Of a stretch of DNA of 23,035 nucleotides, positions 1-9,436 are shown piece by piece. The notes below the pieces were generated by a model. That model was given only the letters and a program-made list of their open reading frames with translations, searched no databases and had not been told where the DNA came from. How positions within the stretch are numbered: the stretch's first letter is position 1; every line of letters begins with the position of its first letter. The DNA lies in assembly GCA_002102555.1 (NCBI GenBank), contig MCFL01000347.1, positions 1 to 23,035 on the forward strand. Reading direction: 5' to 3'. Origin of the DNA: Catenaria anguillulae PL171. Taxonomy: Eukaryota; Blastocladiomycota; Blastocladiomycetes; Blastocladiales; Catenariaceae. A program made the translations under genes and the position numbers.

Positions 1-1
1 T

Positions 2-127
2 GTTCAAGCGGTCAATAACGCATACGTCAGGCACAATGCCACTTCCGATCCATGTGTTGACGAGAAAATTGAGACCATACGAAATGGATCCACGAAGCTG
101 TTTCCAGCTGGCCCCGCCGCCGCTTGA
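2..127 (+). CDS. possible 3' end of an unrecognised gene cut by the window edge
   Basis: Reading frame 2 is open from the left edge to a TGA at 125-127 and gives 41 residues containing NAYVRHNATSDPCVDEKI. The pattern of a Cys followed by a short helix and an RNG turn loosely recalls the C-terminal end of TAP-like alpha/beta hydrolases, but the match is too short to assign. Third positions are only mildly GC-rich. The minus strand of the same stretch is also open, so the strand is not settled. This may equally be chance open frame. Confidence 0.22.
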   Translation, partial: VQAVNNAYVRHNATSDPCVDEKIETIRNGSTKLFPAGPAAA

Positions 128-160
128 ATGGTGATTTGGGCCGCCAGATCGGGAAGTAAG

Positions 161-510
161 TCACTGCTTGTCAACGTTGGATGGTGGAAAGTGGTCGTGC
201 GAGTGACAACATGGTTGCAACATGAGTGACGGTGACAGTGGACCAGATGCTGTTTTGGTGACGACCTCAGTCTCCGTAACGACGACGATTACTGTGCTGG
301 TCACGGTTGGGCCGGGAGGGACAGTGACCTCGACCTCTATCGTCCGTGTCGCCGTTCCAGTCAGGTCATGGTCACGACCGAGGTTGTTGGTGGTTTCCAT
401 CTGGCCCAACGATTTTGGTGGAGGTCTCGGTCACTGTTTGCGTAGTGGTGATGAGTGCAAACGCTGCATCCAAGGTGACCGCCGGCCTGGCTGGAAATGT
501 CCCCCTCCGC
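161..510 (-). pseudogene. Thr/Val-rich cell-wall-protein-like stretch, fragmentary
   Basis: On the minus strand, one frame reads VTLDAAFALITTTQTVTETS and then IVGPDGN. A second frame continues with TRTIEVEVTVPPGPTVTSTV and VTETEVVTKTAS, ending at a stop near 161. Such Thr/Val runs are common in fungal wall mannoproteins and adhesin-like proteins. The two halves are in different frames with no clear intron, so this is a fragment, a decayed gene or sequence with an indel. The plus strand also encodes Thr/Val runs here (positions 222-360), because GTN and ACN codons mirror each other, so the strand is uncertain. No signal peptide or GPI tail is visible. Confidence 0.3.
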
Positions 511-658
511 AATCAATAATGTTTTGTCTCGCATTGCCTTTGACCTTTCACGAAGGCCAACCGCCAACCAATTGCAGTCAATTAAGGAGGACCGTGTGAC
601 CCTGAGCCATTTTGCGGTCCGCAGTCTGTACTGTGATATGTACCGATTCGCTGAATCA

Positions 659-3600
659 TCAGTAGCAAATGCTCAATGTCATATGATTTCTTCTACAGCT
701 GAAAGTGTTCGTCAGCATCGAGCATTCAACCAGTTGCATGCGTGCGCAGTGCTTGCCACGGGTGAAAACTAACAGTAAACGATACATTGTGTATAAACCG
801 ATAAACACGCAAAGCACTCTTAACTTAGCCAAGGTACACCAGCTCGCGCTTTGAATCACGACCCGATCGACCAACCCGTCTCCCAACCGCACAATGTCAG
901 CAGCAATTGCCGCCAAGTTCGGCATCATCTGCAACTTTGACGCTGCCTCGGCCTCCTCCGCTTCATCATGATCCACCTCCATCTCATCATCATCGCTTCC
1001 GCTTGCCTCGCCCTCTTTGGCCTCTCCCCAACCAAGCACCATTGGGTTCTTGACTGCCTCAACGGCCGCACTGGCCAACGTCAACCGCTTGGGCACCATC
1101 TGCATCGGGTCCACCACAATGCCGACCACAGACCCGTCCAAGTCGTTGAAAAAAGACGCGCAGCAGCCCACCAAACGCACTCACGACCTGGCGAATCCAT
1201 GCATCCACGGGATTGAAGCCCGGAAACTCGTTGCTCGCAAGCACACGCCGCGCGTCACGTACTTGTTGACCACATCGGGCTTGAGGTACACGACCAGGTC
1301 GAACGCAGACAGACCAGTGGCGGCCAGGCGAAGAGCGGGTCGAGCTTGGCCGAGGCAGGCAGCACTGTCGCTTGTGCGTGCTTTGACGACGACGATGTCA
1401 CAGGCGCCGTTGTTAGGTACGCCAGCGCAGCCTTGCACACGGCGCGCAGCCGCTTGACCGCCAGCAACTCGATGGCGTGACGAGCGTACGCGGACGCAAC
1501 AATGGCCGATCCCATGGGTGGTGCAGACACATCAATGGGGCCTTGCACACTCCTGGCCTTTTCCTCCTTTTCGGTCTCGATGGCCATCATCTCAGCCCCA
1601 GCGCCACGCGCACCAGCGATCATCTCGGTCTTGCTCCTCACACCCTTACCCACACGCGTGGCCACCCCCAGCGCGTGCTTGACCCAGTCGTGAGAGCCAA
1701 CGAGCTCAAGAACGCGCACGAATCCGGCCATGGCGTCCGTGGGCGCACGCACGTGCTTGTCGGCCGCACGCGTGAACACGTGTGCAACGAGTAGGTCGGC
1801 AATGTGGTCGTGCACTTGGTATCCGAGCATGTGCTTGGCAACAAAGTACTTGAAGAGCCCGCGCGGTCGGGCCTAGGGCTGGGAAAATCAGCGACAGGTT
1901 GGACATGTCCATTGCGTGGTGGATCTCGGCAGACATCATGGGCGAGGCCTTTGGGTTGACGACCATCTTGAACAGGTAGCCCGCAAACGAGATGTCGAGC
2001 GACAATGGGGCCGATACAACGGTGCACTTTTCGACCTCGCCCGCGGCCGTTGACGACTCGAGCATTTCGGCAAACGCAAGCAAAAACAACATGGACATGT
2101 GATACCGCGCCTCGGGCTCCTCGGGCCACTTGCCGCTGGCCTCCAACTCGACAACAAACAAGGCCGGCGCCCTGTGCGGGGCAATGGCCGTGCGCGTGAG
2201 CTCGGGGCTCACGGGCAACACGGCGCTCACGGGCAGCGGCACCTTGTCTGTGTCGACATCCATGATCATGCGCGACAATTGCTGGAAGGCCTCGTCCATG
2301 GCCAGCCGCGGTTGGTCGCCGCCGCTCACGGTCCGCGCAACAGCACGCAACCGCTTGAGCACCGCGTGCTGGCCCCAGTGCCGGGTGGGCGTCACCGACA
2401 TGTGCCGCGTGCACACATAGTCAATCATCTCGGCAACAATCTTGGTTGGCGCAATCCCGGTCCAGGCAACCGATTCGGCAATGGTGCCGTCGGGGAACCG
2501 CCGAAGTTCGGCCTTGGAACCCCAGAGCCGGCGGAAGGCCGTGGCGCCCGCAGTGTCGGTTTCGGGCGACGGCCCAATATCCATGCGACGAACCGACTCC
2601 TCCGGGTGCAAGAGCAAGCCAAATGTGAGCTCGGAAGTTGGAATGGCCGATTCGGGCGCACTGGCCGAGATGGCCCATGTGTTGGAGCCAATGGTATCGG
2701 GCAGGTAGGCAATGAGATCGACACGGTCAGTGAGGGCACGCAAAAGCAAGCGCGGGATGGCCAGCGACAAGAAATGCGCGGAGAAGGATCGTCGAGCCGC
2801 ACGCGAGGGTTGTAGAACGCAGGTGGGGTGGATGGGAGCGGAATGCGCACGAGGTGGTCGTACGAGGCGATGGCGGTCAGCGTGGATTGCAAAAAGAGTG
2901 GCTCAAAGTGCGATGCGGCGGCCAGGGTGGCGGCCTTGGCTGCCTCCAGTTTGAGCTGAGAAGGGAGATCAAGAAGGGGTCAGAATGTGAGCCCAGATAT
3001 CAATCAACGATTTCGAGCAAGATTGTGAGCGTACACGCTTGGCGTCTGCTTGACCCGCCCACCACGTCAAATTCGTTCCTTGCGCATCAATCCACGACAC
3101 TTCACTTGCCACCCACATCTCCGTGTCCTGACCCTTTTTCTGGTCGCCCAACAGCAAGGGTGCCGCGACATCCACATTTGCCACGTAAAACACGACGACC
3201 CGGAAGATTTGAGCAGGTTTCAAATCCCTTCCCATTTGGCCCTTGATGGCCAGCGCGGCCGCCAAGTACGTCAAGGGAAACGCCCAGCTGCTGAGCGCGC
3301 GCTGCTCGCACCAGACCTTGAGCAGCTTCATGGCGCTCGGCAAATGTGGGACAAGGGTGGCGGCCTTGTGCATGAGGTGCAGGTGCGAAAGCAAGTGCAT
3401 ATCGGTGAGGAGCTGAGCGTTGTAAGCGGGGGTCGGAGGGAGCGGGTCGAGTTCGACGCCAGATGTCGGGCGGACATTGTTACGGTTGGGCGCAAGCTTG
3501 TCGAGCTTGAAAGTGGTCGAGGCAATCGTGGGCGGATGTTGATGATTGCATGTCCCGCGGACTTCTTGCCCAATGGAATGGCCACGAGCAAAATGGGTTT

Positions 3601-4347
3601 GCGAATGTCATTGCGGTCGTACGCAAACGAAACTTGCGCCGATGAGCTGGCAAGGGCACGCAAAAGCTCGGATGCGACGTGCGCAAGATAGAATGAGCGC
3701 TTGTGGAAGTACCGGTGGTTGAGATGGTCCTTTGGCTGGAATAGGCTGGCTGGCATTTCTACGGCGACATCGAGGTTGTATCCGCCGCCGCGCCGCTTGA
3801 TGAGTGCGCCGCGCTTTTCTCCACCCACGAGAAAACTGCCAACGACATCAACACGCGCCGGTGGTGCAAATGCGAATTGGTAGTTGATTTCGTCCTTACC
3901 CAAATCCACCGTCCACGGCCAAGAGACTTGGGCCTTGTTCAAGTGCGCCTGAGCTTTCGCGTGTGACATTGACGGAGTGGGTTTTGCGCCTTCGAGGGTC
4001 GACTTGATGAGGACCAACGTTTGGCGCACGGCGGGTGACACCGTGACGGAAACCTCGGCGAGAAGCGAGTCGGTTTGCAGGTCGAGGGCAGAGTCGAGCT
4101 GCATGAGATCGTGCGCGGTAAGGTTGTCGGCGATCGACTGGGCAGCACCCTTGGCGTGGCCATTGCCACTGCCATTGTCGAGGACAGAGTGCATGGGATT
4201 GTCGTCCGTGTCGGGGCCATCGTCGAGACTGTCGGAGTCGTTGTTGTCCTCGGCGTCGTGCATTTCAACGTCGGAGCCAGAGTCGGACGTGGTGTCGTCG
4301 GATTCAAAGTCGGCCGAGGCCAAGGCGACAAAGTCTTGCGGTTTCAT
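659..4347 (-). CDS. UTP22: Utp22/NOL6 (Nrap) small-subunit processome protein, frames broken
   Basis: Utp22/NOL6 is a nucleolar component of the 90S/small-subunit processome (the UTP-C module in yeast) needed for 18S rRNA maturation. In order, the minus strand shows an acidic Ser/Asp-rich N-terminus, the nucleotidyltransferase-like core (ARVDVVGSFLVGG, HRYFHKRSFYLAH), LLKVWCEQR, then LTFGLLLHPEESV and GSKAELRRFPDGTI, which match human NOL6 closely, and finally FFNDLDGSVVGIVVDP near the C-terminus. I chose the ATG at 4347-4345 (A at -3); an in-frame ATG at 4380-4378 has a poorer context. One convincing intron lies at 2956-3034. The frame also changes without splice signals near 3530, 2795, 1855, 1320, 1238 and 1150. 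The last is a run of six A (plus strand) where five would restore FFNDLD. Homology fades near 850; 659 is the in-frame stop. Assignment is firm, but the model is not a single open frame. Confidence 0.88.
2956..3034 (-). other. spliceosomal intron in the UTP22 gene
   Basis: On the minus strand the coding frame ...ADAKR ends at 3035 and is followed by the donor GTACGC. The pyrimidine-rich 3' end finishes in TTCTCAG at 2956. The frame resumes in phase 0 at 2955 with LKLEAAKAATLAAASHFEP, which continues the Utp22 homology. Length is 79 nt. The retained frame is closed by a stop shortly after the donor. Confidence 0.8.
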
Positions 4348-4637
4348 TGTATCTCCGTGACCGACGTTATCCTTGTGCATTGACTGTTCCTGTTCGTTGG
4401 CTGGACGGGATGGAATGGTGATGGGCAGATGCTGACACGAATTCGAATGGGGCTCTGCGAACAATGCGAACGTGTTGTTGTCTGCACGCACGCACAGTCA
4501 CGTGATGCGTTGACACTTGCACCCAGTGATGGAGCCAACCGAGGCGAAGTGTTTCCCTGTCGGTCGTCGAGGTCGAGTGAAGAAGTGCTCCTCAGTTGAC
4601 CGATATCCAGACACATGCATGTTATGATATCATCGCC
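4348..4637. promoter_or_regulatory. divergent intergenic region shared by UTP22 and TIM54
   Basis: About 290 bp separates the chosen starts of the head-to-head genes UTP22 (minus) and TIM54 (plus), so the two promoters must share it. No clear TATA element was seen. Just before the TIM54 start there are three ATGs (4615, 4619 and 4624), all out of frame with TIM54. The one at 4619 makes a two-codon uORF (ATG TTA TGA), and the frame from 4615 runs into the TIM54 coding region. Whether transcripts include them depends on the unknown start site. Confidence 0.5.
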
Positions 4638-6167
4638 ATGGCCGATCCATCAACATCAACGCCGTCTGCCGCTCCGCCAGCAGCTCCTGCCCCTGCTCCC
4701 GGCTCGACTTCGGCCAACGCCAGCACCAATGCCAACACCGCCAACCTGACCACGGCGGCCAAACTCCGGTCCAAAATCCCGAAAATCTCGCGCGGATGGC
4801 TCATCTTTGGCTCGCTTGTCACCACGTATGCCGCCCTCAAGTACCGCGACCGCCGCCTGACGGACGCTGTGCGTGCCGACCTCGATGCCCGTGCTGAGCA
4901 ACTTGCCTCACAACCCTTGTCGTCGCCTCGGGACAGGGTGCGCAAAATCTGCGTTGTGACCATGCGCCCGCACCCAGACGACTCGATCCGCACGTCGCTG
5001 GCGCTCTTTAACGATTACGTCAAGCCCGTGCTCGACAAGGCTGCCGTGGATTACGATGTGGTGGATGCGTACGAGCCAGGTACCATTTCGCGGCATGTCG
5101 CGGGCACGCTTGCAAAGAAGCAGCGGTACCAGTATTGGACGCCAGAGGACGAGCTCCGCGCTGCGGTGCTGACCACACCGGTCGACGATCTCAAGTACTT
5201 TTATCGTATGCAAGACTACGACGCATACGTTGCCCTTGGCCGCAAGCCATTTGAGGAGGTGGTCCATGGGTATGCCATGGGCTTGGAACAGGCTCGCAAG
5301 GAGTTGCAGGAAGACTTTCCCGAATATGATGTCCCCAACCTGTCCGCACAAGCCTCGCCTTCGTCCTCGTCCTCATCGTCGTCTTGGTCCACTTGGCTCT
5401 TTGGTGGGTCAGCGACATCGCAGCAATCTTCACTTCCGGCCTCGCGTCCACCTCTCGTCACCCCGCCCATTGCCTACCTGCCGCTCGCTACATTTTCGGG
5501 CATGCGCACCTTCCCGCAACGCCTGTACCGGTGGTTCAACCAGCACCAGCTCGTGCGCGACTATGGCGAGCAAGCACTGGCCCTGGCCTATGCCTCGCGC
5601 TTGCGCCCAATCGACCCACAGACCGATGCACTCTTGGGCGTACGCGAGTTTGGCGTGTCGTTTGTGCTCAAGAAGCAGGAAAAGCCCGAGGGGACCATTG
5701 TGGAGGGCGACTTGATGGATGATGAGATGCACAAGTTTTGGCCGCCGCCGCAAGAGAGTCCCACGGAGCGGGCAAGGAGTGCCGCTGACAAGTTGAGCAA
5801 GAAGCATGCCGAGGGGTTGGTCAAGGCGATGGACGGGGTTGCTTCGGCCGGGGATATCATCAAGGCGGCCGAGGAGGCGAGGTTGCAGCAGCAACAGCAA
5901 CAACAGAAGCCACTCGGTGTGCCCGCAGTGGAAGAGGTCAACGAAGTCACAGCGCAGGAGACCAAGGCTGCGGAACCGACAGTGGACAAGGAAAAGGAAA
6001 AGGAAAAGGAAAAGACGCCGGCCGAGTTGCAAACGGAGCGTGAGCAGACCCACTTCAAGTTGCTCAATCGGTACTTTGTGCCTCGGTCGGTCGACGCTCC
6101 TATTCGCAAGCTCGCCGAAACCGGCGTTCAGATTTATGAGCCCGAGTTTTTGTCCAAGGTCGAGTAA
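4638..6167 (+). CDS. TIM54: Tim54, TIM22-complex subunit of the mitochondrial inner membrane
   Basis: Tim54 is part of the TIM22 carrier translocase, which inserts multispanning carrier proteins into the mitochondrial inner membrane. The 509-residue frame is uninterrupted, close to the roughly 480 residues of yeast Tim54. After an Ala/Pro/Ser/Thr-rich leader there is one membrane segment (residues about 53-68, GWLIFGSLVTTYAALKYRD). The family core follows, with NDYVKPVLDKAAVDYDVVDA and DALRAAVL-type helices, then a Ser-rich linker near residues 240-265, the conserved region around TFSGMRTFPQRLYRWFNQH, and a C-terminal part ending in PEFLSKVE. A Gln run and a KEKEKEKEK tract lie in the C-terminal third. 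The start at 4638 is the first in-frame ATG and has a strong context (GCCATGG). It is divergent from UTP22 and convergent with the ARMC1-like gene. Confidence 0.88.
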   Translation: MADPSTSTPSAAPPAAPAPAPGSTSANASTNANTANLTTAAKLRSKIPKISRGWLIFGSLVTTYAALKYRDRRLTDAVRADLDARAEQLASQPLSSPRDRVRKICVVTMRPHPDDSIRTSLALFNDYVKPVLDKAAVDYDVVDAYEPGTISRHVAGTLAKKQRYQYWTPEDELRAAVLTTPVDDLKYFYRMQDYDAYVALGRKPFEEVVHGYAMGLEQARKELQEDFPEYDVPNLSAQASPSSSSSSSSWSTWLFGGSATSQQSSLPASRPPLVTPPIAYLPLATFSGMRTFPQRLYRWFNQHQLVRDYGEQALALAYASRLRPIDPQTDALLGVREFGVSFVLKKQEKPEGTIVEGDLMDDEMHKFWPPPQESPTERARSAADKLSKKHAEGLVKAMDGVASAGDIIKAAEEARLQQQQQQQKPLGVPAVEEVNEVTAQETKAAEPTVDKEKEKEKEKTPAELQTEREQTHFKLLNRYFVPRSVDAPIRKLAETGVQIYEPEFLSKVE

Positions 6168-6329
6168 TTGCTATGGGCCACAGGCTGTCAAGCAACATTG
6201 TCAAACAATAGACTCTTAGTTTTTGATATTTTGTAAAACAACAACAAGTGGACTGACCAACGGTTGAGCGCAAGCAATACTCCCATCCACGGTTCGTCGA
6301 GCCGCAACCGATAACTTCAATCAACTCAT
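6168..6329. terminator. shared 3' region between TIM54 and the ARMC1-like gene
   Basis: About 160 bp lies between the two convergent stop codons. It is markedly AT-richer than the flanking genes and includes AGTTTTTGATATTTTG and AAAACAACAACAAG, suitable for polyadenylation signals on both strands. No canonical AATAAA was seen. The short gap means the 3' UTRs may overlap. Confidence 0.4.
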
Positions 6330-7871
6330 TCACCAACCCAACCACGACGACACTTTGCCCAGCCACCCTTTGGGCACCACCTTTGCCGTGTTGTCCTTGT
6401 CATCCGCGTCTTCCTCGGCAAACGGGTCGACCCCATTATCATCCAAGTACCCCGGCGCATCCTTCTGCCCACCGCGCTTGTTGAGCTCCGTCCGCTTTGT
6501 TGCACTGGCGTACGGATCATCCTCATCGTCGTCCTCTTCGTCGCTCGCGTTACTCGAGCTCTCGTCCTCATCGTCGTCATTTTCATCTTCGTCTTGGTCA
6601 TCTTCTGGCCCATTGTCCTCGGGCTCTGGTGTGCGCACAGCGGGGAGAACCGTGTCCTCGCCGCCAGCGCGGCGCGCGGGAATCACAATGGCCAACACTA
6701 TTCCATTGGCCGCGGCCTCGTACTCGTCAAGGTTGTCGCCATCCTCGTCAAGCTGTTGCTCGCGCACCGTGGCGGGAATCTTGCGCACCAAATGCTGCAG
6801 CAAATCGTCGGCTTGGATCGTGGGCACGACCCGAAGCACAATGCGCGGTTTGCTCGTTGGCAAGGAGGGGGAGGGTGACTCGATGGTGAAGCTAATGATG
6901 CCCGGGGTCGAAAGCAGCGAAGACGAGATGGCGGCGTGTAAGCGCGGCGAAATGGTTGGCGGGTGGTGCAGAGAAATGTAGAGCGCGCGAGAGCGGGTCG
7001 GGGTGAAGATGGAACGTGCCGTGCTTGGTGCACGCTATGGGATACGCAAGGAAAGTATTATGCAGGAACGAATAAATGGCTGCAGATTCACAAATCCAAA
7101 TAGGAACGGACGTACAGAAGCATAGCCAGCACCTGCACGACTCACCGACGCCATCCTTCGAGGAGACCCTGTCCTCACGACCCCGTTGGGACTAGTCGCC
7201 GTCGGCCACCCAGCAACACACCGCGTCGATAACCCGCTGGAACTCGACGTACTTGAGCTTGCAGCAGGCGAACACGCGGCCGCACTGTTGCGCTTCGTGG
7301 GCGACACCATGCACCCGGCGGTGGCGACCCGTAATCCGCTGGCTGAAGGATCCGGTCGCTTTGCCAAACGCCCCGCCAGCTCCTTGATTTTGGGATCGAC
7401 GCCCGGCTCGCTGAGAAAGTGCGAAATGGCCGTGCGGAAGGCGAGCTCGGCGCGGATGGGTGCAAACACGGCCGGGTCGGGCGATTGAGCGAGAAGAAGC
7501 ATGGTTTTCAAGGCCAAGATGACGGTTTCGTGGAGCGGGGAGGCGAGCATTATGATGAGACCGCCTCGGAAAGCGCGGTCTTGAACAATGGCCAGGTGGG
7601 CGTGGTGCGACCCGGACGAGATGGTTTGGTAGAACCGGTGAGCGAGGGCGAGTTCGCTGATCGGGTTCTTTGGCTGGGATTCTGCTTCTGCTTCTGAATT
7701 CCCGGGTTTCTGCTGCTTCTGCCCTTGGGAATCATCGTCTTGACAAGCGTGATGAGTACGATCATTTCGACCTGTGGCAGCCTTGGTCGCGTTGGCGGCG
7801 GTGCTGTTGGTCGTGGCCGGTTCGGTCTCTGGCCCGGGGGCGAGATTGACGGAAGAGGGAGTGGCTATCAT
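6330..7871 (-). CDS. ARMC1-like protein (armadillo plus HMA-like fold)
   Basis: The model joins 7871-7146 and 7034-6330 and gives 476 residues. Residues about 71-160 form helical armadillo-like repeats (LAIVQDRAFRGGLIIMLASP, LALKTMLLLAQ, KIKELAGRL) that line up with human ARMC1 (IVQDQGCLPGLILF). After the intron comes an HMA-like beta-alpha-beta unit: RALYISL, then TPGIISFTIE (human KGVISFTFQ) and RIVLRVV with DDLLQHL. Two acidic blocks follow, one near residues 370-405. The end, WLGKVSSWLGW, resembles the human WLSTAANFLSRSFYW tail. Human ARMC1 is about 282 residues; this one is longer because of the N-terminal and acidic insertions. Known ARMC1 acts at mitochondria with the MICOS/MIB system, so a mitochondrial role is inferred. 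Caution: between about 7370 and 7190 another minus-strand frame has higher GC at third positions, so an indel may distort the Ser-rich linker. Confidence 0.68.
7035..7145 (-). other. spliceosomal intron in the ARMC1-like gene
   Basis: On the minus strand the donor GTGAGT begins at 7145 directly after GGATGGCGTCG, and the acceptor CCCATAG ends at 7035. Both sides are phase 0. The exon downstream leads straight into the HMA-like half. The intron is 111 nt long. Reading through it meets the TAG at the acceptor, so splicing is needed to join the armadillo and HMA-like parts. Confidence 0.68.
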
Positions 7872-8350
7872 TTCCTTTCCAGTGCGTCGGGTTATTTGTT
7901 CAATGTGAATCTGAATCTGAATCTTCTGGCGTATGTAGAGTCTGCGTCGTTCCGATGTGAACTAGACAAGTCGAGAAAGAGAAACGCGTCTTGTCGAGCG
8001 ACAAGCACGTGCTGAAGCGACACAATGGGCAATGGGTTGTAAATAAATACTTCATGCCATTTATTTATCTTCCGCCGGGCCGGCGGCATTCTCTCTTCAT
8101 GATCAGGCATGCCCATTCCCACTGGTCGTTTACATTAAGTATTGACTTCATTTTTCCGGTCATCATCTTTTCCCACAGTCTCCCGCTTTTATCCATCGCC
8201 GGTCCTTCACTCAGTCATCTCAGCCAGCCATTCATTTACTATCGCAGAAATAGTCTCCCTTTCCTTCTTGATTGATCTCGTTTGTTTCTTCCCGAAACCT
8301 TTATCTTTGTCCACACCCTTGATCTCTCAATCATTCATTGTCATTCAAGC
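7872..8350. promoter_or_regulatory. divergent promoter region with CT-rich leader
   Basis: This 479-bp gap separates the ARMC1-like gene (minus) from the GPI-protein gene (plus). From about 8140 to 8350 the plus strand is strongly pyrimidine-rich (for example CTCCCTTTCCTTCTTG), a feature common upstream of well-expressed fungal genes. A GC-rich palindrome, CCGCCGGGCCGGCGG, lies near 8072-8086, flanked by AT-rich TTTATTTA, and could be a regulator site. No classical TATA box was placed. Confidence 0.45.
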
Positions 8351-9170
8351 ATGCGCGTTTCCATCCTCCTGCTGCTCGCCGCCCTCTCCATCGTGTTGTC
8401 AACGAATGGCAACCCAGTCGCCCGTCCGCACCCGCAACAACTCCCTCAACTTCCACAAGATGTGACTGCTGACGACATTGCCAATGTGCTTGACGGGCAA
8501 GGTCTCTCGCGCGATATGCTGCCGCCCAACAACGTGGTCAGCGAAGGTGGTGATCAACCGCCGGCCGTTCCATCGCCGCCGCCTCCGCCTGCCAGTCCCA
8601 GTGCGGCGGATGTGAATGCAAGCGTGGATCCAAGCGTTGTATCGTCCGTGTTGGCGTCAGTGACAAGTGGACCGGCGGTTACCGTCAGTAGTGGGGCGGG
8701 GACGGCCGTCACGGCAACGACAGCGTCGATTTCCGGTTCGGACACATGCTTGTTTCCCACAATCAAGTGGATGATTGATCACTCACAATATACCAACGAT
8801 TCTAACAGGGACTTCATCGGCCAGCTCGGCCGCTACAGTAACCGATACATCGGAGACTGCAACGGCCGCTAGCTCCGATTCGACCTCAACCACCGACTTG
8901 ACGACGAGCACGGACACTTCCAGTAGTACCAGTCTTGAGACAAGTACGGCTGCGTCGTCGGCTGTCTCAACTCCCAGTACACGTTCCCCATCGACGACAT
9001 CATCGGCCACCATTGGAACTGCAACCATTCGCCCAATCCCAGTACCAAGTGCGACTGCTGGAACGGGGACCGAGCCTTCGGCTGCAAACCATTTCAAGTC
9101 ACCCATGGGCGGCCTCGCAGGCTGCGTGCTTTTCATTGTTGCTGTCGCGGGTGCACTTCATGTGATGTGA
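8351..9170 (+). CDS. secreted Ser/Thr-rich GPI-anchored surface protein
   Basis: The model joins 8351-8766 and 8825-9170 (253 residues). It starts with a signal peptide (MRVSILLLLAALSIVLS, cleavage probably near residue 20). A Pro-rich segment follows (PSPPPPPASP), then long Ser/Thr-rich stretches typical of O-mannosylated wall proteins. The C-terminus, GGLAGCVLFIVAVAGALHVM, is a hydrophobic GPI-attachment signal preceded by small residues (EPSAAN). There is no catalytic domain, so a structural or adhesive wall role is inferred. The ATG at 8351 is the first codon of the signal peptide and follows a CT-rich leader. The two halves are in different frames; the intron is the best explanation, but an indel cannot be excluded. 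It is tail-to-tail with the next gene. Confidence 0.7.
8767..8824 (+). other. probable intron in the GPI-protein gene
   Basis: This 58-nt segment starts with GTGGAT and ends with GGCCAG. It has a good branch-point-like sequence, TTCTAAC, about 19 nt before the acceptor. Removing it joins the Ser/Thr-rich halves in phase (codon AA|C). The donor is weak. An alternative donor at GTTCGG near 8735 with an acceptor at 8808 would also restore the frame. Confidence 0.5.
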
Positions 9171-9436
9171 AGCGAAGTGACCCTACCGACCCCTTGACGT
9201 ACATATTAAGATTTGGCATTCACGCAATACTCGAAACATCACTACCATCTTTTCCCGTTATTTCTCCATCCGTACATGTGTACATACATGCCTTTTTCCC
9301 CCCTCTCGACTGATCGGTGCAATTGTTGATTCATGAGCAAAGTACATTCTCACTACACACACGGAAAGTCGGAAGATCAAGTACACATGTCACACGATTC
9401 GCTGTGTCCACATCACTCAAAGTCATAACCTCCCAC
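9171..9436. other. intergenic region between convergent genes
   Basis: The 266 bp between the stop of the GPI protein and the stop of the next minus-strand gene holds no open frame of note. It is AT-richer than its neighbours and contains TACATATTAAG and TGTACATACATG, plausible 3' end processing sequence. Confidence 0.4.
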
